From NCBI RefSeq assembly GCF_002343915.1, contig NZ_NETK01000001.1, positions 2,800,001 through 2,864,000 of the forward strand: a stretch of DNA of 64,000 nucleotides. The letters run 5' to 3'. Of this stretch, positions 26,874 through 48,031 are shown piece by piece. The position numbers were made by a program, and so were the translations under genes. The first letter of the stretch is position 1. The number at the start of each line of letters is the position of its first letter. Source of the stretch: Nannocystis exedens. GTDB lineage: Bacteria; Myxococcota_A; Polyangia; Nannocystales; Nannocystaceae. The notes beneath the pieces were generated by a model. It saw only the letters and a list, made by a program, of their open reading frames with translations. It did no database searches and was not told the DNA's origin.

Positions 26874-27737
26874 CTACGGTGACGTTGGTTCGCCCGGCTT
26901 CGCGCCCCCGGCCGCGGGCGCGAGGACCGTGCGGAAGGCTCGCAGCGCTGCGGCGTGGAAGATCGTGCCGTGGCGCTCTTCCGGCATCGGCTGGTAGTGC
27001 CAGCGCACGCCCGGCGGATCGACCTGGCGCAGGGCGTCGACGACGACCTGCACGTGCTGCTGCATGTCCTGCTCGTCGGAGGTCGCCAAATACAGGGTCC
27101 GCGGCGGCTGCCCGGGCTGCTGCAGGCGAGCCGCCGCCTCGCGCGCGAGCGACCCGCGATCCCACCAGGCGCTCGGGTCGATGGCGATGTAGATGTCGAA
27201 CAGGTCGGGCTCGCGGAGAAACGTCTCGAGCGCGAACAGCCCCGCCAGCGACTCGCCGACGATCGCCGTCTCCTCGGTGGTCGGATAGCGCTGCTGGATC
27301 TCCGGCATCAGCTCCTCGCGGATGAACCGGCGGAATTCGGCCGATCCACCGACGCGCGGGGCGATCTTGCGGTCCTCCGGATCGGTCGTCGGCCCGGTGA
27401 GGTCGCGGCGGCGCTCGGTGTTCTCGATGCCCACCACCAGGAACGGCCGCATCGTGCCGTTCATCGTCGAGACCTGGACGATCCCGGTGATGTGGTGAAA
27501 ATCTTCGTTCATGCCGCCGTCCGGCATGTAGAGCACCGGCAGCGGCTGGCTCTCGTGGCCGGGCGGGGTGTAGACATTGACCCGCCGCGTCTCGCCGAGC
27601 ACCCGCGAGTCGATCGTGATCGAGCGGCCGATCACGAGCTCCGCCGGCTGTGCCGGCGCCCGAGGCCGCGGCCCCGCGCAGCCGCACAGGCAGGCCAGCA
27701 GGCAGGCCAGCGGGACAGGGCGGGGGCGGCGACGCAT
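26874..27737 (-). CDS. secreted esterase-like lipoprotein (Esterase/IroE-like fold)
   Basis: 287 residues. The signal peptide ends LCGC (Cys20). The alpha/beta hydrolase of the PF00756 esterase type has strand YTPPGHESQPLPVLYMPDGG, the oxyanion-side block VVGIENTERRRDLTGP, nucleophile elbow IVGESLAG (Ser), DIYIAIDPSAWWDRG and late HGTIFHAAALRAF (His). Relatives include siderophore esterases (IroE, Fes) and feruloyl esterases; the ERRRDLTGP block is typical of the IroE-like group. Predicted to work outside the cytoplasm. Substrate unknown. Confidence 0.85.
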   Translation of the reverse strand: MRRRPRPVPLACLLACLCGCAGPRPRAPAQPAELVIGRSITIDSRVLGETRRVNVYTPPGHESQPLPVLYMPDGGMNEDFHHITGIVQVSTMNGTMRPFLVVGIENTERRRDLTGPTTDPEDRKIAPRVGGSAEFRRFIREELMPEIQQRYPTTEETAIVGESLAGLFALETFLREPDLFDIYIAIDPSAWWDRGSLAREAAARLQQPGQPPRTLYLATSDEQDMQQHVQVVVDALRQVDPPGVRWHYQPMPEERHGTIFHAAALRAFRTVLAPAAGGAKPGEPTSP

Positions 27738-28825
27738 GCGAGCCCGAGGGGCGGCGCGGACGAGACCACGGAACCCTCGCGCGGGTCAAGCCGAGCCCGC
27801 AGCTGCGCCGCATCGACGGCTCGCTCGTCGACGCGACGACCTTCGCGTCGCGCTCGCCCGGGTGAGGCGATGCGAGCGCGCGTCACGTTCGACGCGGCGA
27901 GCGCGTCGTGTGACGCGGCCTCCCGCGCGCGGAGGGCGGCTTATGACATCGCGCCGGGGTGAGCCCGATGCGAGCGCTCCGTCACACTTGCGCCGATGAA
28001 GGCGTGCGCCCGACGCGGGCGCTCGTCGACCGATCCATCGCCGGCGGTCCCCTCATCACCGCAGCTCCACGGCTCCAGCGGGCGTCGCCGAGCGCGCGGA
28101 CGCGGGACAATTCGTCGATTTCGACATGGCGCCAGAGACAGGTCGTGTTTCGCCGCCAGATCGGCGGGGAGGGCCGGCGGCGTCGCAGTCTGCGACGGCG
28201 GCTGGGTGCGAGCGATGTCCCAGGGGCTCGCGGCGCGCTGTCCCATGGGGCTTGCGCTCGGCCGGCGCGAAAGGCCGGTCCCACGCCCACCTCGCCCGCG
28301 ATTCGGTTCGCGCCCGGGTGGCACGCTCGTTGCTGAAGCGGGGAGCCGGCCGAGGGCTGGCCGCAGGGACGAAGCGTCGCCGGTCCACGGCCGCGGGATG
28401 CCCTGTCGCCATCGAAGCAGGCGACATGCTGAGCCGCGACCTCCGCAAATTCACCCTCGCACCCGCGATCGCGCGACGACCCCGCGACGGTCATGACAAT
28501 GCGCCCGGCACGCGCGGGGGTCTTCGTCCCGGGTCTCGAGCGAACTCCGGTGCGGACATCGGCGCCGGGGCGCGAATGTGCAGAGTGCGACGTCGTGTCG
28601 GACACGACCCGATGTTCTCGTCGCCCCGTCATGACCTCGTCCGATCGCCGGGGGGCCGGCCCGGATTGCGCCGCCGGCAAAGCCTCATGTATCATCGTTA
28701 AGATTAACAAAAACAGCTGGTTACAACGCACACGACCGCGCGCGCCGAGCCGGCCCGCCGCGTCATGAGCGCGCCGTTCGCACGCCCGCGCTCCGCCTCG
28801 TCCTTTCACGAAGAACCCGACTGCC
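27738..28825. other. 1.09-kb spacer upstream of the megasynthase gene
   Basis: Several long open frames exist on both strands, but all are Arg/Pro/Ala-rich and show no domain, signal or ribosome site. Contents worth noting: imperfect copies of ATGCGAGCSCG at 27737 (the esterase start), 27870 and 27968, the last two within a 27-nt imperfect direct repeat; TGTCCCAT-GGGGCT at 28239-28252; and an AT-rich island at about 28680-28725 with a dyad. Probably the control region of the NRPS-PKS. Confidence 0.55.
28697..28708 (+). promoter_or_regulatory. GTTAA-GA-TTAAC dyad in AT-rich island upstream of NRPS-PKS
   Basis: Perfect inverted repeat GTTAAGATTAAC, 118 nt before the megasynthase ATG. It sits in one of the few AT-rich stretches of the window (about 28685-28725). 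A promoter/operator role for the biosynthetic gene is plausible. Confidence 0.4.
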
Positions 28826-41419
<12,594 letters not shown>

Positions 41420-41440
41420 ACCCCCCTCCTGCCGACGCTC

Positions 41441-41468
41441 TCGGCGCTGCCCCTCCCGGCAGCGCCGA
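41441..41468 (+). terminator. strong hairpin after the NRPS-PKS gene
   Basis: A perfect 11-bp GC-rich stem (TCGGCGCTGCC / GGCAGCGCCGA) with a 6-nt loop CCTCCC, 21 nt after the stop codon. No T tract. It would separate the oxidase gene from the megasynthase transcript or attenuate read-through. Confidence 0.65.
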
Positions 41469-41479
41469 CCACGATCCTG

Positions 41480-41849
41480 CCCGTCCTCTCACTGCGGTGC
41501 TCGGAACCACCGAGCACCATCCCACCCGGCCTTTCTCACCGCGGCCCTGCGCTTTTCTTGCGAGTACTGAAGCCGTCCGGGGCCCGACCTCTCTCACCGC
41601 GGTGGTTGAACGGCTGAGCGCCGCCCGACCGCTCTCGCTGCGGTCTGCGATCGATCCGAACCCCTGCGCACCATCCGCCCGGCGGCTCTCGCCGGCGGCC
41701 ACGCGCTCCTCTTTGAACCACCGCGCGACACCCCGCCCGACCTCTCTCGTCGCGATTTATGCGACCCTGTTTCCATCACCGGAGCACCGGCCGCTCTCGC
41801 CGCGGCGACGCGCTCCTCATTGAACCACCGAGCACCATCCCGCCCGCTC
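41480..41849 (+). repeat. degenerate tandem array, about 7 units of 41-58 nt
   Basis: Each unit carries a core like CCCGACCTCTCTCACCGCGG, with cores beginning near 41486, 41533, 41591, 41632, 41686, 41744 and 41794. Several units also hold GAACCACCGAGCACCATCC. The last unit runs into the oxidase start (ACCGAGCACCATCCCGCCCG before the ATG), so the array looks like repeated, decayed copies of the oxidase 5' region. Confidence 0.65.
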
Positions 41850-43247
41850 ATGCACGACGACTCTCGCCTCGATCCCGCCGCGCTCACCGCTTTCAAGGCC
41901 GAATTTCGCGGCGAGCTCGTCGAGCCCGGGCACGCGCGCTACGACGCCGCCCGCGCCGTGTGGAACGCCCGCATCGATCGGCGTCCGGCCCTGATCGCCC
42001 GCTGCACCGGCGTCGCCGACGTCGTCGCCGCCGTCCGCTTCGCCCGCGCCCGCGGCCTGCTCGTCGCGGTCCGCGGCGGCGGGCACGACGTCGCCGGCAA
42101 CGCCGTGTGCGACCGCGGCCTCGTCCTCGACATGTCGGGGATGAAGGGCGTGCGCGTCGACCCGGCGCGCCGGACCGTGTACGCCCAGGCCGGGCTGAAC
42201 TGGAACGAGCTCGACCGCGAGACGCAGGCGTTCGGGCTCGCCACCACCGGCGGGCAGTGCTCGAAGACCGGCGTCGTCGGCGTCGCTCTGGGGGGCGGGC
42301 TCGGCTGGCTGATGCGCCAGCACGGCCTCACCATCGACAACATCCTCTCGGTCGACCTCGTGACCGCCGACGGCCAGGCCATCACCGCCAGCGCCGACGA
42401 GCGCCCCGAGCTGTTTTGGGGCCTACGCGGCGGCGGCGGCAATTTCGGCGTCGTCACCGGCCTCGAGCTGCGCCTGCACCCGGTCGAGCGGCTCGTCGTC
42501 GGCGTGTTCATGCACCCGGCCGAGCGCTTCGCCGACGCGCTGCGGGCGTTCCAGGTCAGCGCCGCCGGCGAGCCGGACGAGATGTGCAGCGTGTTCCTCT
42601 GCACCGAGATGCCGAACATGCCGACGGTCCCTGCCGAGATGCGCGGCGTCCTCGGCGTCATCATCGTCGCCACCTACAACGGCCCGCTCGCCGCCGCCGA
42701 GCAGGCGTTCGCGCCGCTGCGCCGCTTCGGCCCGCCGACGTCCGAGATGGTGCGCGAGGTGCCCTACACGACGCTGCAGAGCATGTTCGACGGCGGGCCC
42801 GCGGCCGTCTACGGCTACCGCCAGTGCATGCGCTCGGAGTTCTTCGGCGAGCTGTCCGACGCGGCCATCGCCGCCGTCGAGGACCAGCTGCGGCGCGTCC
42901 CCTCGGCGATGTGCGGCTTCGAGCTGCTGCACCTCGGCGGCGCCATCGCCCGCGTCTCCGAGGATGCGACCGCGTTCCCGCGCCGCGACGCCCCCTACTT
43001 CGGCCTGTTCCAGTCGACCTGGAAGGACCTCGCCGACAGCGAGCGCCACCTCGCCTGGACCGCCGGTGCGTGGCAGGCCCTCCGCCCGTTCGCCCTCGGC
43101 GGCACCTACCCGAACTACATCGACGACGAGCCGCCCGAGCGGATCGCCGAGGCCTTCGGCGCCGCCAAGTACCGCCGCCTCGTCGACCTCAAGCGCACCC
43201 ACGACCCGGACAACTTCTTCCGCATGAACAAGAACATCCGCCCGTGA
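41850..43247 (+). CDS. BBE-like FAD-linked oxidase (bicovalent flavin)
   Basis: 465 residues. A PCMH-type FAD-binding domain (IARCTGVADVVAAVRFARARGLLVAVRGGGHDVAGNAVCD) is followed by the berberine-bridge C-terminal segment (YRRLVDLKRTHDPDNFFRMNKNIRP; NYIDD in the preceding block). His79 (RGGGH) and Cys137 (GGQCSKTGVVG) are positioned for 8-alpha-histidyl and 6-S-cysteinyl FAD attachment, as in GOOX and BBE-type enzymes. Such enzymes oxidise alcohols, amines or C-H next to heteroatoms with O2. No signal peptide. As the first gene after the megasynthase it is a candidate tailoring enzyme. The ATG at 41850 is preferred over an upstream TTG. Confidence 0.9.
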   Translation: MHDDSRLDPAALTAFKAEFRGELVEPGHARYDAARAVWNARIDRRPALIARCTGVADVVAAVRFARARGLLVAVRGGGHDVAGNAVCDRGLVLDMSGMKGVRVDPARRTVYAQAGLNWNELDRETQAFGLATTGGQCSKTGVVGVALGGGLGWLMRQHGLTIDNILSVDLVTADGQAITASADERPELFWGLRGGGGNFGVVTGLELRLHPVERLVVGVFMHPAERFADALRAFQVSAAGEPDEMCSVFLCTEMPNMPTVPAEMRGVLGVIIVATYNGPLAAAEQAFAPLRRFGPPTSEMVREVPYTTLQSMFDGGPAAVYGYRQCMRSEFFGELSDAAIAAVEDQLRRVPSAMCGFELLHLGGAIARVSEDATAFPRRDAPYFGLFQSTWKDLADSERHLAWTAGAWQALRPFALGGTYPNYIDDEPPERIAEAFGAAKYRRLVDLKRTHDPDNFFRMNKNIRP

Positions 43248-43413
43248 CCGCGGCCGTCCGGTCCTCGTCGTCTCGCCCCTCGCGGGCATGGACGAAGACC
43301 ATCCGCCCGTGACCGCCTCCGGCTTGGACCGCCGATCGCCGCCAGTCCATCCGCGCAGCCCGGGAGCTCGTGGTCTCGTCCTGCGGGCGTGAACAAGACC
43401 ATCGCCCCGGTCG
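43224..43413 (+). repeat. echo repeats of the oxidase gene 3' end
   Basis: The last codons of the oxidase (43224-43251, coding MNKNIRP and stop, then ACCGC) recur as diverged copies at 43288-43316 (ATGGACGAAGACCATCCGCC, then CGTGACCGC) and 43389-43413 (GTGAACAAGACCATCGCCCC, then GGTCG). Spacings are 64 and 101 nt. Confidence 0.6.
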
Positions 43414-44369
43414 ATTCGACCTCGTCGCGCCGAAGATCTCCGCACCGCTGTGCCGCACGTCCGCACCGCCGGCGATCTCGCCGCCACGGCGATAACGACA
43501 GCGCCATCCGACGATGTGCCCGCGGACCTCGCCATCCACCTCGGCGACCGGGCGCCTCACCTGCTGAAGACTCTTCAACGGAGCGCCGGCCGGCGAGCGG
43601 GCCTTCGGTGGTGACTCGATTCGCCCGGGTCCGACGATTCGGCCTGTCCGCCCTCGGCCCGTCCCGTCAATCCTCCGTATTTCGCCGCACCACGTCAGGC
43701 TTCGGCGGGCGACCGATGCAGCGGCCGGGTCGGCGCCACGCCTCACGCGGTCGACTGTCCGGCCTCCGGAGCCCCTGCGAGCCGGCCGCCCATTGCGCTC
43801 GCCGGCCCGGCGCCGGGCCGGCGCCGGGTACGGCGCCCCGGCGGTACACGCAATTTCTGCTCGACGAGGGAGTTACCTCGATGGAGGAATGCGTTCACGC
43901 CCTCCCCGAATCGAGGGAAGAACAGCCATGTTATCGTTCACCCCATATCTCTCTCTGCAAAAAAGAGAAAAGGAATACTCAGCCGGGTGAAATACGGCTG
44001 TCTCCGTTCTCGTTCGGCCGAGACCGCGCACCAACGTACACGCGAAGAAGCACGTTCTCAATCAGCGGCTGCTCACGCGCCGCGTCGCCGCGGTCGAGAG
44101 CGCGTGCGTCCACCCACGTCGCCTCGTCGAGCCGCGCTTGGAACTGGCGAATGTTGGCCGCTGGCCCGACGCCGGCCCCGACACCCTGCCGATCCGTCGG
44201 TGGTTTGCTCGCGTGAGTACGAGAGCTTTTCAACATTCGACGTACCCTCGTCCGCACCTCCACCCACCCCAAAACCATCACCGCCTGCACGCGGCTCGTC
44301 GGGCGCCGGGGCCGCCGGTGAACCAATCATGGTGGCGTCGCTCGGCGCTGCCCGCTATCCTGGCCCCCC
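43248..44369. other. 1.1-kb spacer, no confident gene
   Basis: It begins with echo repeats of the oxidase 3' end. An AT-rich pocket lies at about 43920-43985 (CTCTCTCTGCAAAAAAGAGA, capable of a small hairpin). A - strand open frame at 43979-44326 (115 codons) ends with protein-like text (NIRQFQARLDEATWVDARAL) but has no ribosome site or known domain. It might be a gene remnant; I do not call it. Confidence 0.5.
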
Positions 44370-45566
44370 ATGCTAGGTAGCAATCTCGAGACTGTCCTTG
44401 TGCGAGTGATGACGAGCTTCGGCCTGATGATGATCGCCTGTAACCCGGGCGGGAACGACTCGGCCGGGGTCACCGACGGCGCGACCAGCTCGTCGAGCGA
44501 CGCGAGCGAGACCGACGCGCAGACGACGACCGACACCACCGTCACGCCCCCCACGAGCACGAGCGGCGAGTCGGCCTCCGAGACCGGCACCACCACCACC
44601 AGCACCACCACGCCGACCTCGACGACCGACGGCACCACGGAGCCCGTCGACCCGAGCGAGACGACCACGACCGACGGCACGGCCACCACCACCGACGGCA
44701 CGACGACCACCACGACCGACGGCACCACCACGACCGACGGCACCACCACCACCACGACCGGGACGAGCACGGACACCTCGAGCACCACCGACGACCCGCC
44801 CGACTGCGTGCCGACCGAGGACGTCGAGGTCACCTGCGACAACATCGACAACGACTGCGACTCGAACGTCGACAACATCGACGCCGGCGGCGACGGCATC
44901 TGCGACTGCCTGAGCATCGGCATCCTCGGCGACGTCGGCTACGCGCCGAGCTCGGACTTCCAGGCCTGGCTCGAGGAGCAGGGCTCCTCGGTCGTCCGCA
45001 CCAAGCTGGTCAACAACCCCGGCGTCGTCACGCCGGCGTTCCTCGCCAACTACGACCTCGTGCTGATCGACCGCATCGAGCGGGCGCTCAGCGCCGACGA
45101 GGCCGCCGCGCTCGAGGCCTTCGTCAAGGAGGACGGCCGCGGGATGATCACCCTCATCGGCTACAACTTCGACAACCTCAACCCGGCCCCCGAGCGCGAC
45201 CGGGCCAACTCGGCGCTCGCGCCGTTCGGCCTGGCCTACGAGGGCGGCTACTTCGGCGACGGGGTCATCCCGACCTTCGACCCCGACCACCCGATCTCCA
45301 TGGGCATCGTCGACGTCAACTTCGCCGGCGGCATCCAGCCGGTCGACGTCGAGAACCAGGGCACCTCGGAGGTGTTCGCCACCGTGCAGGCGGCCAACGC
45401 GGGTATCGCCCACCAGACCGACATGAACGGCGGCCGCGTGATCGTGTGGGGCGACGAGTGGATCACCTTCGACAGCGACTGGCAGGGCTACGCCGACGTC
45501 CAGGACTTCTGGGTGAACATGGTCGCCTGGGCCAAGCCGAAGGACTTCTGCGGCGCGCCGCAGTGA
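44370..45566 (+). CDS. secreted lipoprotein: Thr linker, MopE-like Cys motif, Rossmann-like domain
   Basis: 398 residues. The signal peptide ends MMIAC (Cys24). The linker at about 25-145 consists of Thr/Ser/Asp/Gly repeats (TTTDGTT). The motif VTCDNIDNDCDSNVDN with GDGICDC matches the MopE-type Asp/Asn/Cys motif common in myxobacterial secreted proteins and likely binds Ca2+ or another metal. The C-terminal domain of about 230 residues (LSIGILGDVGYAPSSDFQAWLEEQG, NYDLVLIDRIERALSADEAAALEAFVKEDGRGMITLIGYNF in outline, RVIVWGDEWITFD) resembles ThuA or DUF4350-like class I amidotransferase folds. Catalytic residues are not evident. Function unknown. Confidence 0.8.
   Translation: MLGSNLETVLVRVMTSFGLMMIACNPGGNDSAGVTDGATSSSSDASETDAQTTTDTTVTPPTSTSGESASETGTTTTSTTTPTSTTDGTTEPVDPSETTTTDGTATTTDGTTTTTTDGTTTTDGTTTTTTGTSTDTSSTTDDPPDCVPTEDVEVTCDNIDNDCDSNVDNIDAGGDGICDCLSIGILGDVGYAPSSDFQAWLEEQGSSVVRTKLVNNPGVVTPAFLANYDLVLIDRIERALSADEAAALEAFVKEDGRGMITLIGYNFDNLNPAPERDRANSALAPFGLAYEGGYFGDGVIPTFDPDHPISMGIVDVNFAGGIQPVDVENQGTSEVFATVQAANAGIAHQTDMNGGRVIVWGDEWITFDSDWQGYADVQDFWVNMVAWAKPKDFCGAPQ
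44650..44765 (+). repeat. coding repeat in Thr-rich linker
   Basis: Iterations of ACGACCGACGGCACC and ACCACCGACGGCACG-type units of 15-27 nt encoding TTTDGTT. Slippage-prone low-complexity coding DNA. Confidence 0.6.
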
Positions 45567-45578
45567 GCGCGCCTCGCT

Positions 45579-45614
45579 GCCGGTGCGCCGTCGATCGAAG
45601 CGCGGCGCACCGGC
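45579..45614. terminator. hairpin between convergent lipoprotein and HEAT-like genes
   Basis: A perfect 12-bp stem (GCCGGTGCGCCG / CGGCGCACCGGC) with a 12-nt loop, 13 nt after the + strand stop. The - strand HEAT-like gene ends at 45778, so it may serve both. Confidence 0.65.
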
Positions 45615-45777
45615 CGGCCCGAGCCATCGCGGGCGACCGACGAGGCATCGGCCGCTCCGCGGCCGGGCCGTCGAATCCGAATATGCACAGTCGATCCTCG
45701 CGGCGCCGAGCCGGCGGTCGCGCGCGGTCGAGGCTCTGAAGCTTCATCCGTCCGATGGACGGCGACCTCGCCCGGCC

Positions 45778-46620
45778 TCATCGGTGCCCGGGCGAGCGCC
45801 GGGGATCGTCCCTGGGCAGGTCGAAGTGTCCACGCGCCAGCGCCTCCGCGCAGGCGGCCAGATACGCGGGCGTGAAGCGGGCCCGGACCCGCGTGCGGGT
45901 CGCCTCCACCGCCTCCGGCTTCCATTCGAACGGCCAGCCGAACAGGTCGCACAGGGCCTGCGCCGCGCGGCGCGACTCGCCCGGCGCGTACGAGGTCGCG
46001 GTCCGCACCTCCGGGTCGTCGAGCAGCGCGACGAGCCCGGCGATCGGCGCCTCGTGGCCGAGGGCGGCGAGGCCCCACAGCGCGTACACCCGCGTGCGCG
46101 TCTCGGGGTGCGTCAGGTTGGGCTCGAACACCAGGGCGGCGATCGGGTCCTTGAGCTTGCGCAGCGCGTCGAGCAGCACGAAGGGCGTGTCCCGGCCTGC
46201 CGTATGCGCCATGAGGATCTCGACGCCGTCACGGTCGCCGAGCTCGCCGAGCCCGTCGACGGCCCACGCCCACTGGGGGTCGTCGCCGTCGCGGGCGATC
46301 GCCCGGAGCTCGGGGATGAACCGCGCCCGCGTCTTCATGCCCTGCACCAGCCAGTCGCGCACGTCGTCATGCACGCTCAGGAGCTCGCGGACCTCGGCAT
46401 CGGCCGCACCGCCGGGCTCGGCGTCGCCGAGCGCGAGGAGCACGTCGACCCGCCGGCGCGCGCGCTGCTTGCTGCCGCGAGCGGCGCGACGCAGGGCCGG
46501 CAAGCCGTCGCTGCCGAGGGCGGTGACGCCCTCGACCAGCCGGGCCAATCCCTCCGCCGACGAATCATGGAACTTGAACAGGGGCAGCAAGGCGAGGACT
46601 GCGGGATCTTGCCGGGCCAT
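45778..46620 (-). CDS. HEAT/PBS-lyase-like repeat protein
   Basis: 280 residues. Tandem helical pairs of about 30-35 residues: LARLVEGVTALGSDGLPALRRAARGSKQRARRRVDVLLALGD in outline, WAWAVDGLGELGDRDGVEILMAHTAG, FVLLDALRKLKDPIAALVFEP and VYALWGLAALGHEAPIAGLVALLDDPEV. This is the HEAT-repeat pattern of protein-protein adaptor scaffolds. No signal peptide. The last part (AALCDLFGWPFEWKPEAVEATRTRVRARF-like) is non-repetitive. The start at 46620 is the ATG directly before the first helices; the frame upstream to 46905 is Arg-rich. Partner unknown. Confidence 0.75.
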   Translation of the reverse strand: MARQDPAVLALLPLFKFHDSSAEGLARLVEGVTALGSDGLPALRRAARGSKQRARRRVDVLLALGDAEPGGAADAEVRELLSVHDDVRDWLVQGMKTRARFIPELRAIARDGDDPQWAWAVDGLGELGDRDGVEILMAHTAGRDTPFVLLDALRKLKDPIAALVFEPNLTHPETRTRVYALWGLAALGHEAPIAGLVALLDDPEVRTATSYAPGESRRAAQALCDLFGWPFEWKPEAVEATRTRVRARFTPAYLAACAEALARGHFDLPRDDPRRSPGHR

Positions 46621-47035
46621 CGGTCGCGGGTTTTTCGCGTGATCGCCAGGGGCTGTCAACCATGAGGGACACGAGCTCACGCGCGAGACCGGCATTCCCT
46701 GACGCGTTCGTCTCGTGAGCGCGCGAGCATCCGTCGTCGCTCGCCTCGCTCGCCCAACCTTGCTGCCGAGAGCGCCCCGGAGCGTCCCCGGAAGTGAATC
46801 GAGCCGATGCACCGGCGGCCCGGCGCTCGCGCCCTCCTGCCGTCGCGACGAGCACGCGACGCATCCTTGCAGCAAAAGGCGCCACCGCGTGCCCGCTGGA
46901 GTCACTGCGAGGGTGACCCCACTGCCCGAGGCCCAATGTGCGCAGTCGTGCGGAGACCCCGACGCGGCCGTGCGCGCCTCGAGGACGCACGCGCGGCGTC
47001 GCGGCCGCCGCTCTTCGGCGTGTTACGCTCGCCTC
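46621..47035. other. spacer of 415 nt between divergent genes
   Basis: No supported gene. TGTTACGCTC just before the 47036 start could serve as a -10-like element. Open frames are Arg-rich shadows. Confidence 0.5.
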
Positions 47036-47593
47036 GTGCGTTGCATTCGTCCCCGAGCGAGACTCCTTCCTGTCGCCCTCCTCGCGGCCTGCTTCGCCCC
47101 CGAAGGCACCTCGCCCACCACGGGCACTACCACGGCTCCCGGCGGGACCACCACCACCGCGACGACCGAACCGTCCACCGCGCCCGGCACCGGCCCCGAT
47201 CCCGCCACCTCGACGACCAGCACGACATCCTCGCCGACCCTGACCGGCGACCCGACCACCGGCACGTCGACCTCCACCAGCACGTCGACCTCCACCACCG
47301 ACGCCACCACGACCTCGACCGCCACCGGCTCGACGACCAGCCAGGAATCCACCGCCGCGACCACGCTCGAGCCGGAGTGCTTCAGCGACATGGACTGCCC
47401 GAATAACGACGGCGAATGCAAGCTGCCCGCCTGCGTCGACGGCCAGTGCACTTTTAAAAATGCCCCCGTCGGCAGCCTCTGCAACGGTCTCGCGGATCAA
47501 TGCGACGCGATGGGCCTGTGCGTCGATTGCGTCGACAACGGCGGTTGCGGCGAATGCTGCTACTGCGCCGGCGGGATCTGCCTGCCCGGCTGA
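47036..47593 (+). CDS. small secreted Cys-rich lipoprotein with Thr-rich linker
   Basis: 185 residues from a GTG start; no ATG precedes the signal. The signal ends LLAAC (Cys19). A Thr/Ser/Gly/Pro linker runs to about residue 115. The mature end has about 12 cysteines in 65 residues (ECFSDMDCPNNDGECKLPACVDGQCTFKNA in outline; GSLCNGLADQCDAMGLCVDCVDNGGCGECCYCAGGICLPG in outline). The pattern resembles the Cys-rich 'C..D.DC...CK...C..G.C' modules of myxobacterial surface proteins. Function unknown. Confidence 0.7.
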   Translation: MRCIRPRARLLPVALLAACFAPEGTSPTTGTTTAPGGTTTTATTEPSTAPGTGPDPATSTTSTTSSPTLTGDPTTGTSTSTSTSTSTTDATTTSTATGSTTSQESTAATTLEPECFSDMDCPNNDGECKLPACVDGQCTFKNAPVGSLCNGLADQCDAMGLCVDCVDNGGCGECCYCAGGICLPG

Positions 47594-48031
47594 GGCTCCA
47601 CCGCCGGCGCGCATGGAACAATGCAGCCCGCTCGCCGGCCCCCGACGACAGCCCGGCTCCGCGGGATTGGCGACGAACGTCTCCGCTCGGCGCTTCCCAC
47701 GGCATTCCCGGGCGTTCGCCCGAGCAGCTCCGCCCGCCACCACCCCCATCGCGACAGCGCGCTCCCGCCGAACGCACTACGGTCATTTCAACTCCACGCT
47801 CCGCTCGCCGAGCCTCCGCCGGAACAACTCCCCCGCCACACCATCACGACAGCCCCGCCGAACGAACCACGAATCATCTCGGCGCGGCGCTCCGCACGAC
47901 ATGCGCTGCCCGCTGGCCCGAACGACCCCCCCGACTCCGCCGCAACAACAGCCCCCTGAACGGACCCTGATTTTTTCGCTTGGCCGATCCGCACGGCATG
48001 CACCGAGCCTTCGCCCGGCCAGCTGCGCCCG
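47594..48031. other. 438-nt spacer with echo repeats of the downstream gene's 3' end
   Basis: No gene. Imperfect units begin near 47728, 47815 and 47936 and resemble the last codons of the - strand gene at 48032-49012, whose + strand text is CGCCGCAACATCATCCCCGC (48041 onward). For example, CGCCGGAACAACTCCCCCGC lies at about 47817. A TTTTTT tract at about 47970 may terminate the - strand transcript. Confidence 0.55.

Larger units (their letters stand above)
41420..41849. other. 430-nt spacer: hairpin plus degenerate repeat array
   Basis: No gene. A strong hairpin at 41441-41468 follows the megasynthase stop. From about 41480 to the oxidase start the spacer is made of about seven imperfect repeats (see separate entry). 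Confidence 0.7.

Noticed and set aside
41480..41849. Repeat array considered as CRISPR
   Set aside because: Units vary from 41 to 58 nt and differ throughout; there is no constant repeat with unique spacers.
43979..44326. 115-codon - strand open frame considered as a small gene
   Set aside because: Only its last third looks protein-like; no ribosome site, no known domain, and the start lies in shadow-like sequence. Kept as a possible remnant only.
44370..44408. Alternative ATG at 44409 for the MopE-like lipoprotein
   Set aside because: It would leave a signal peptide of only about 10 residues before the lipid cysteine, too short to work.
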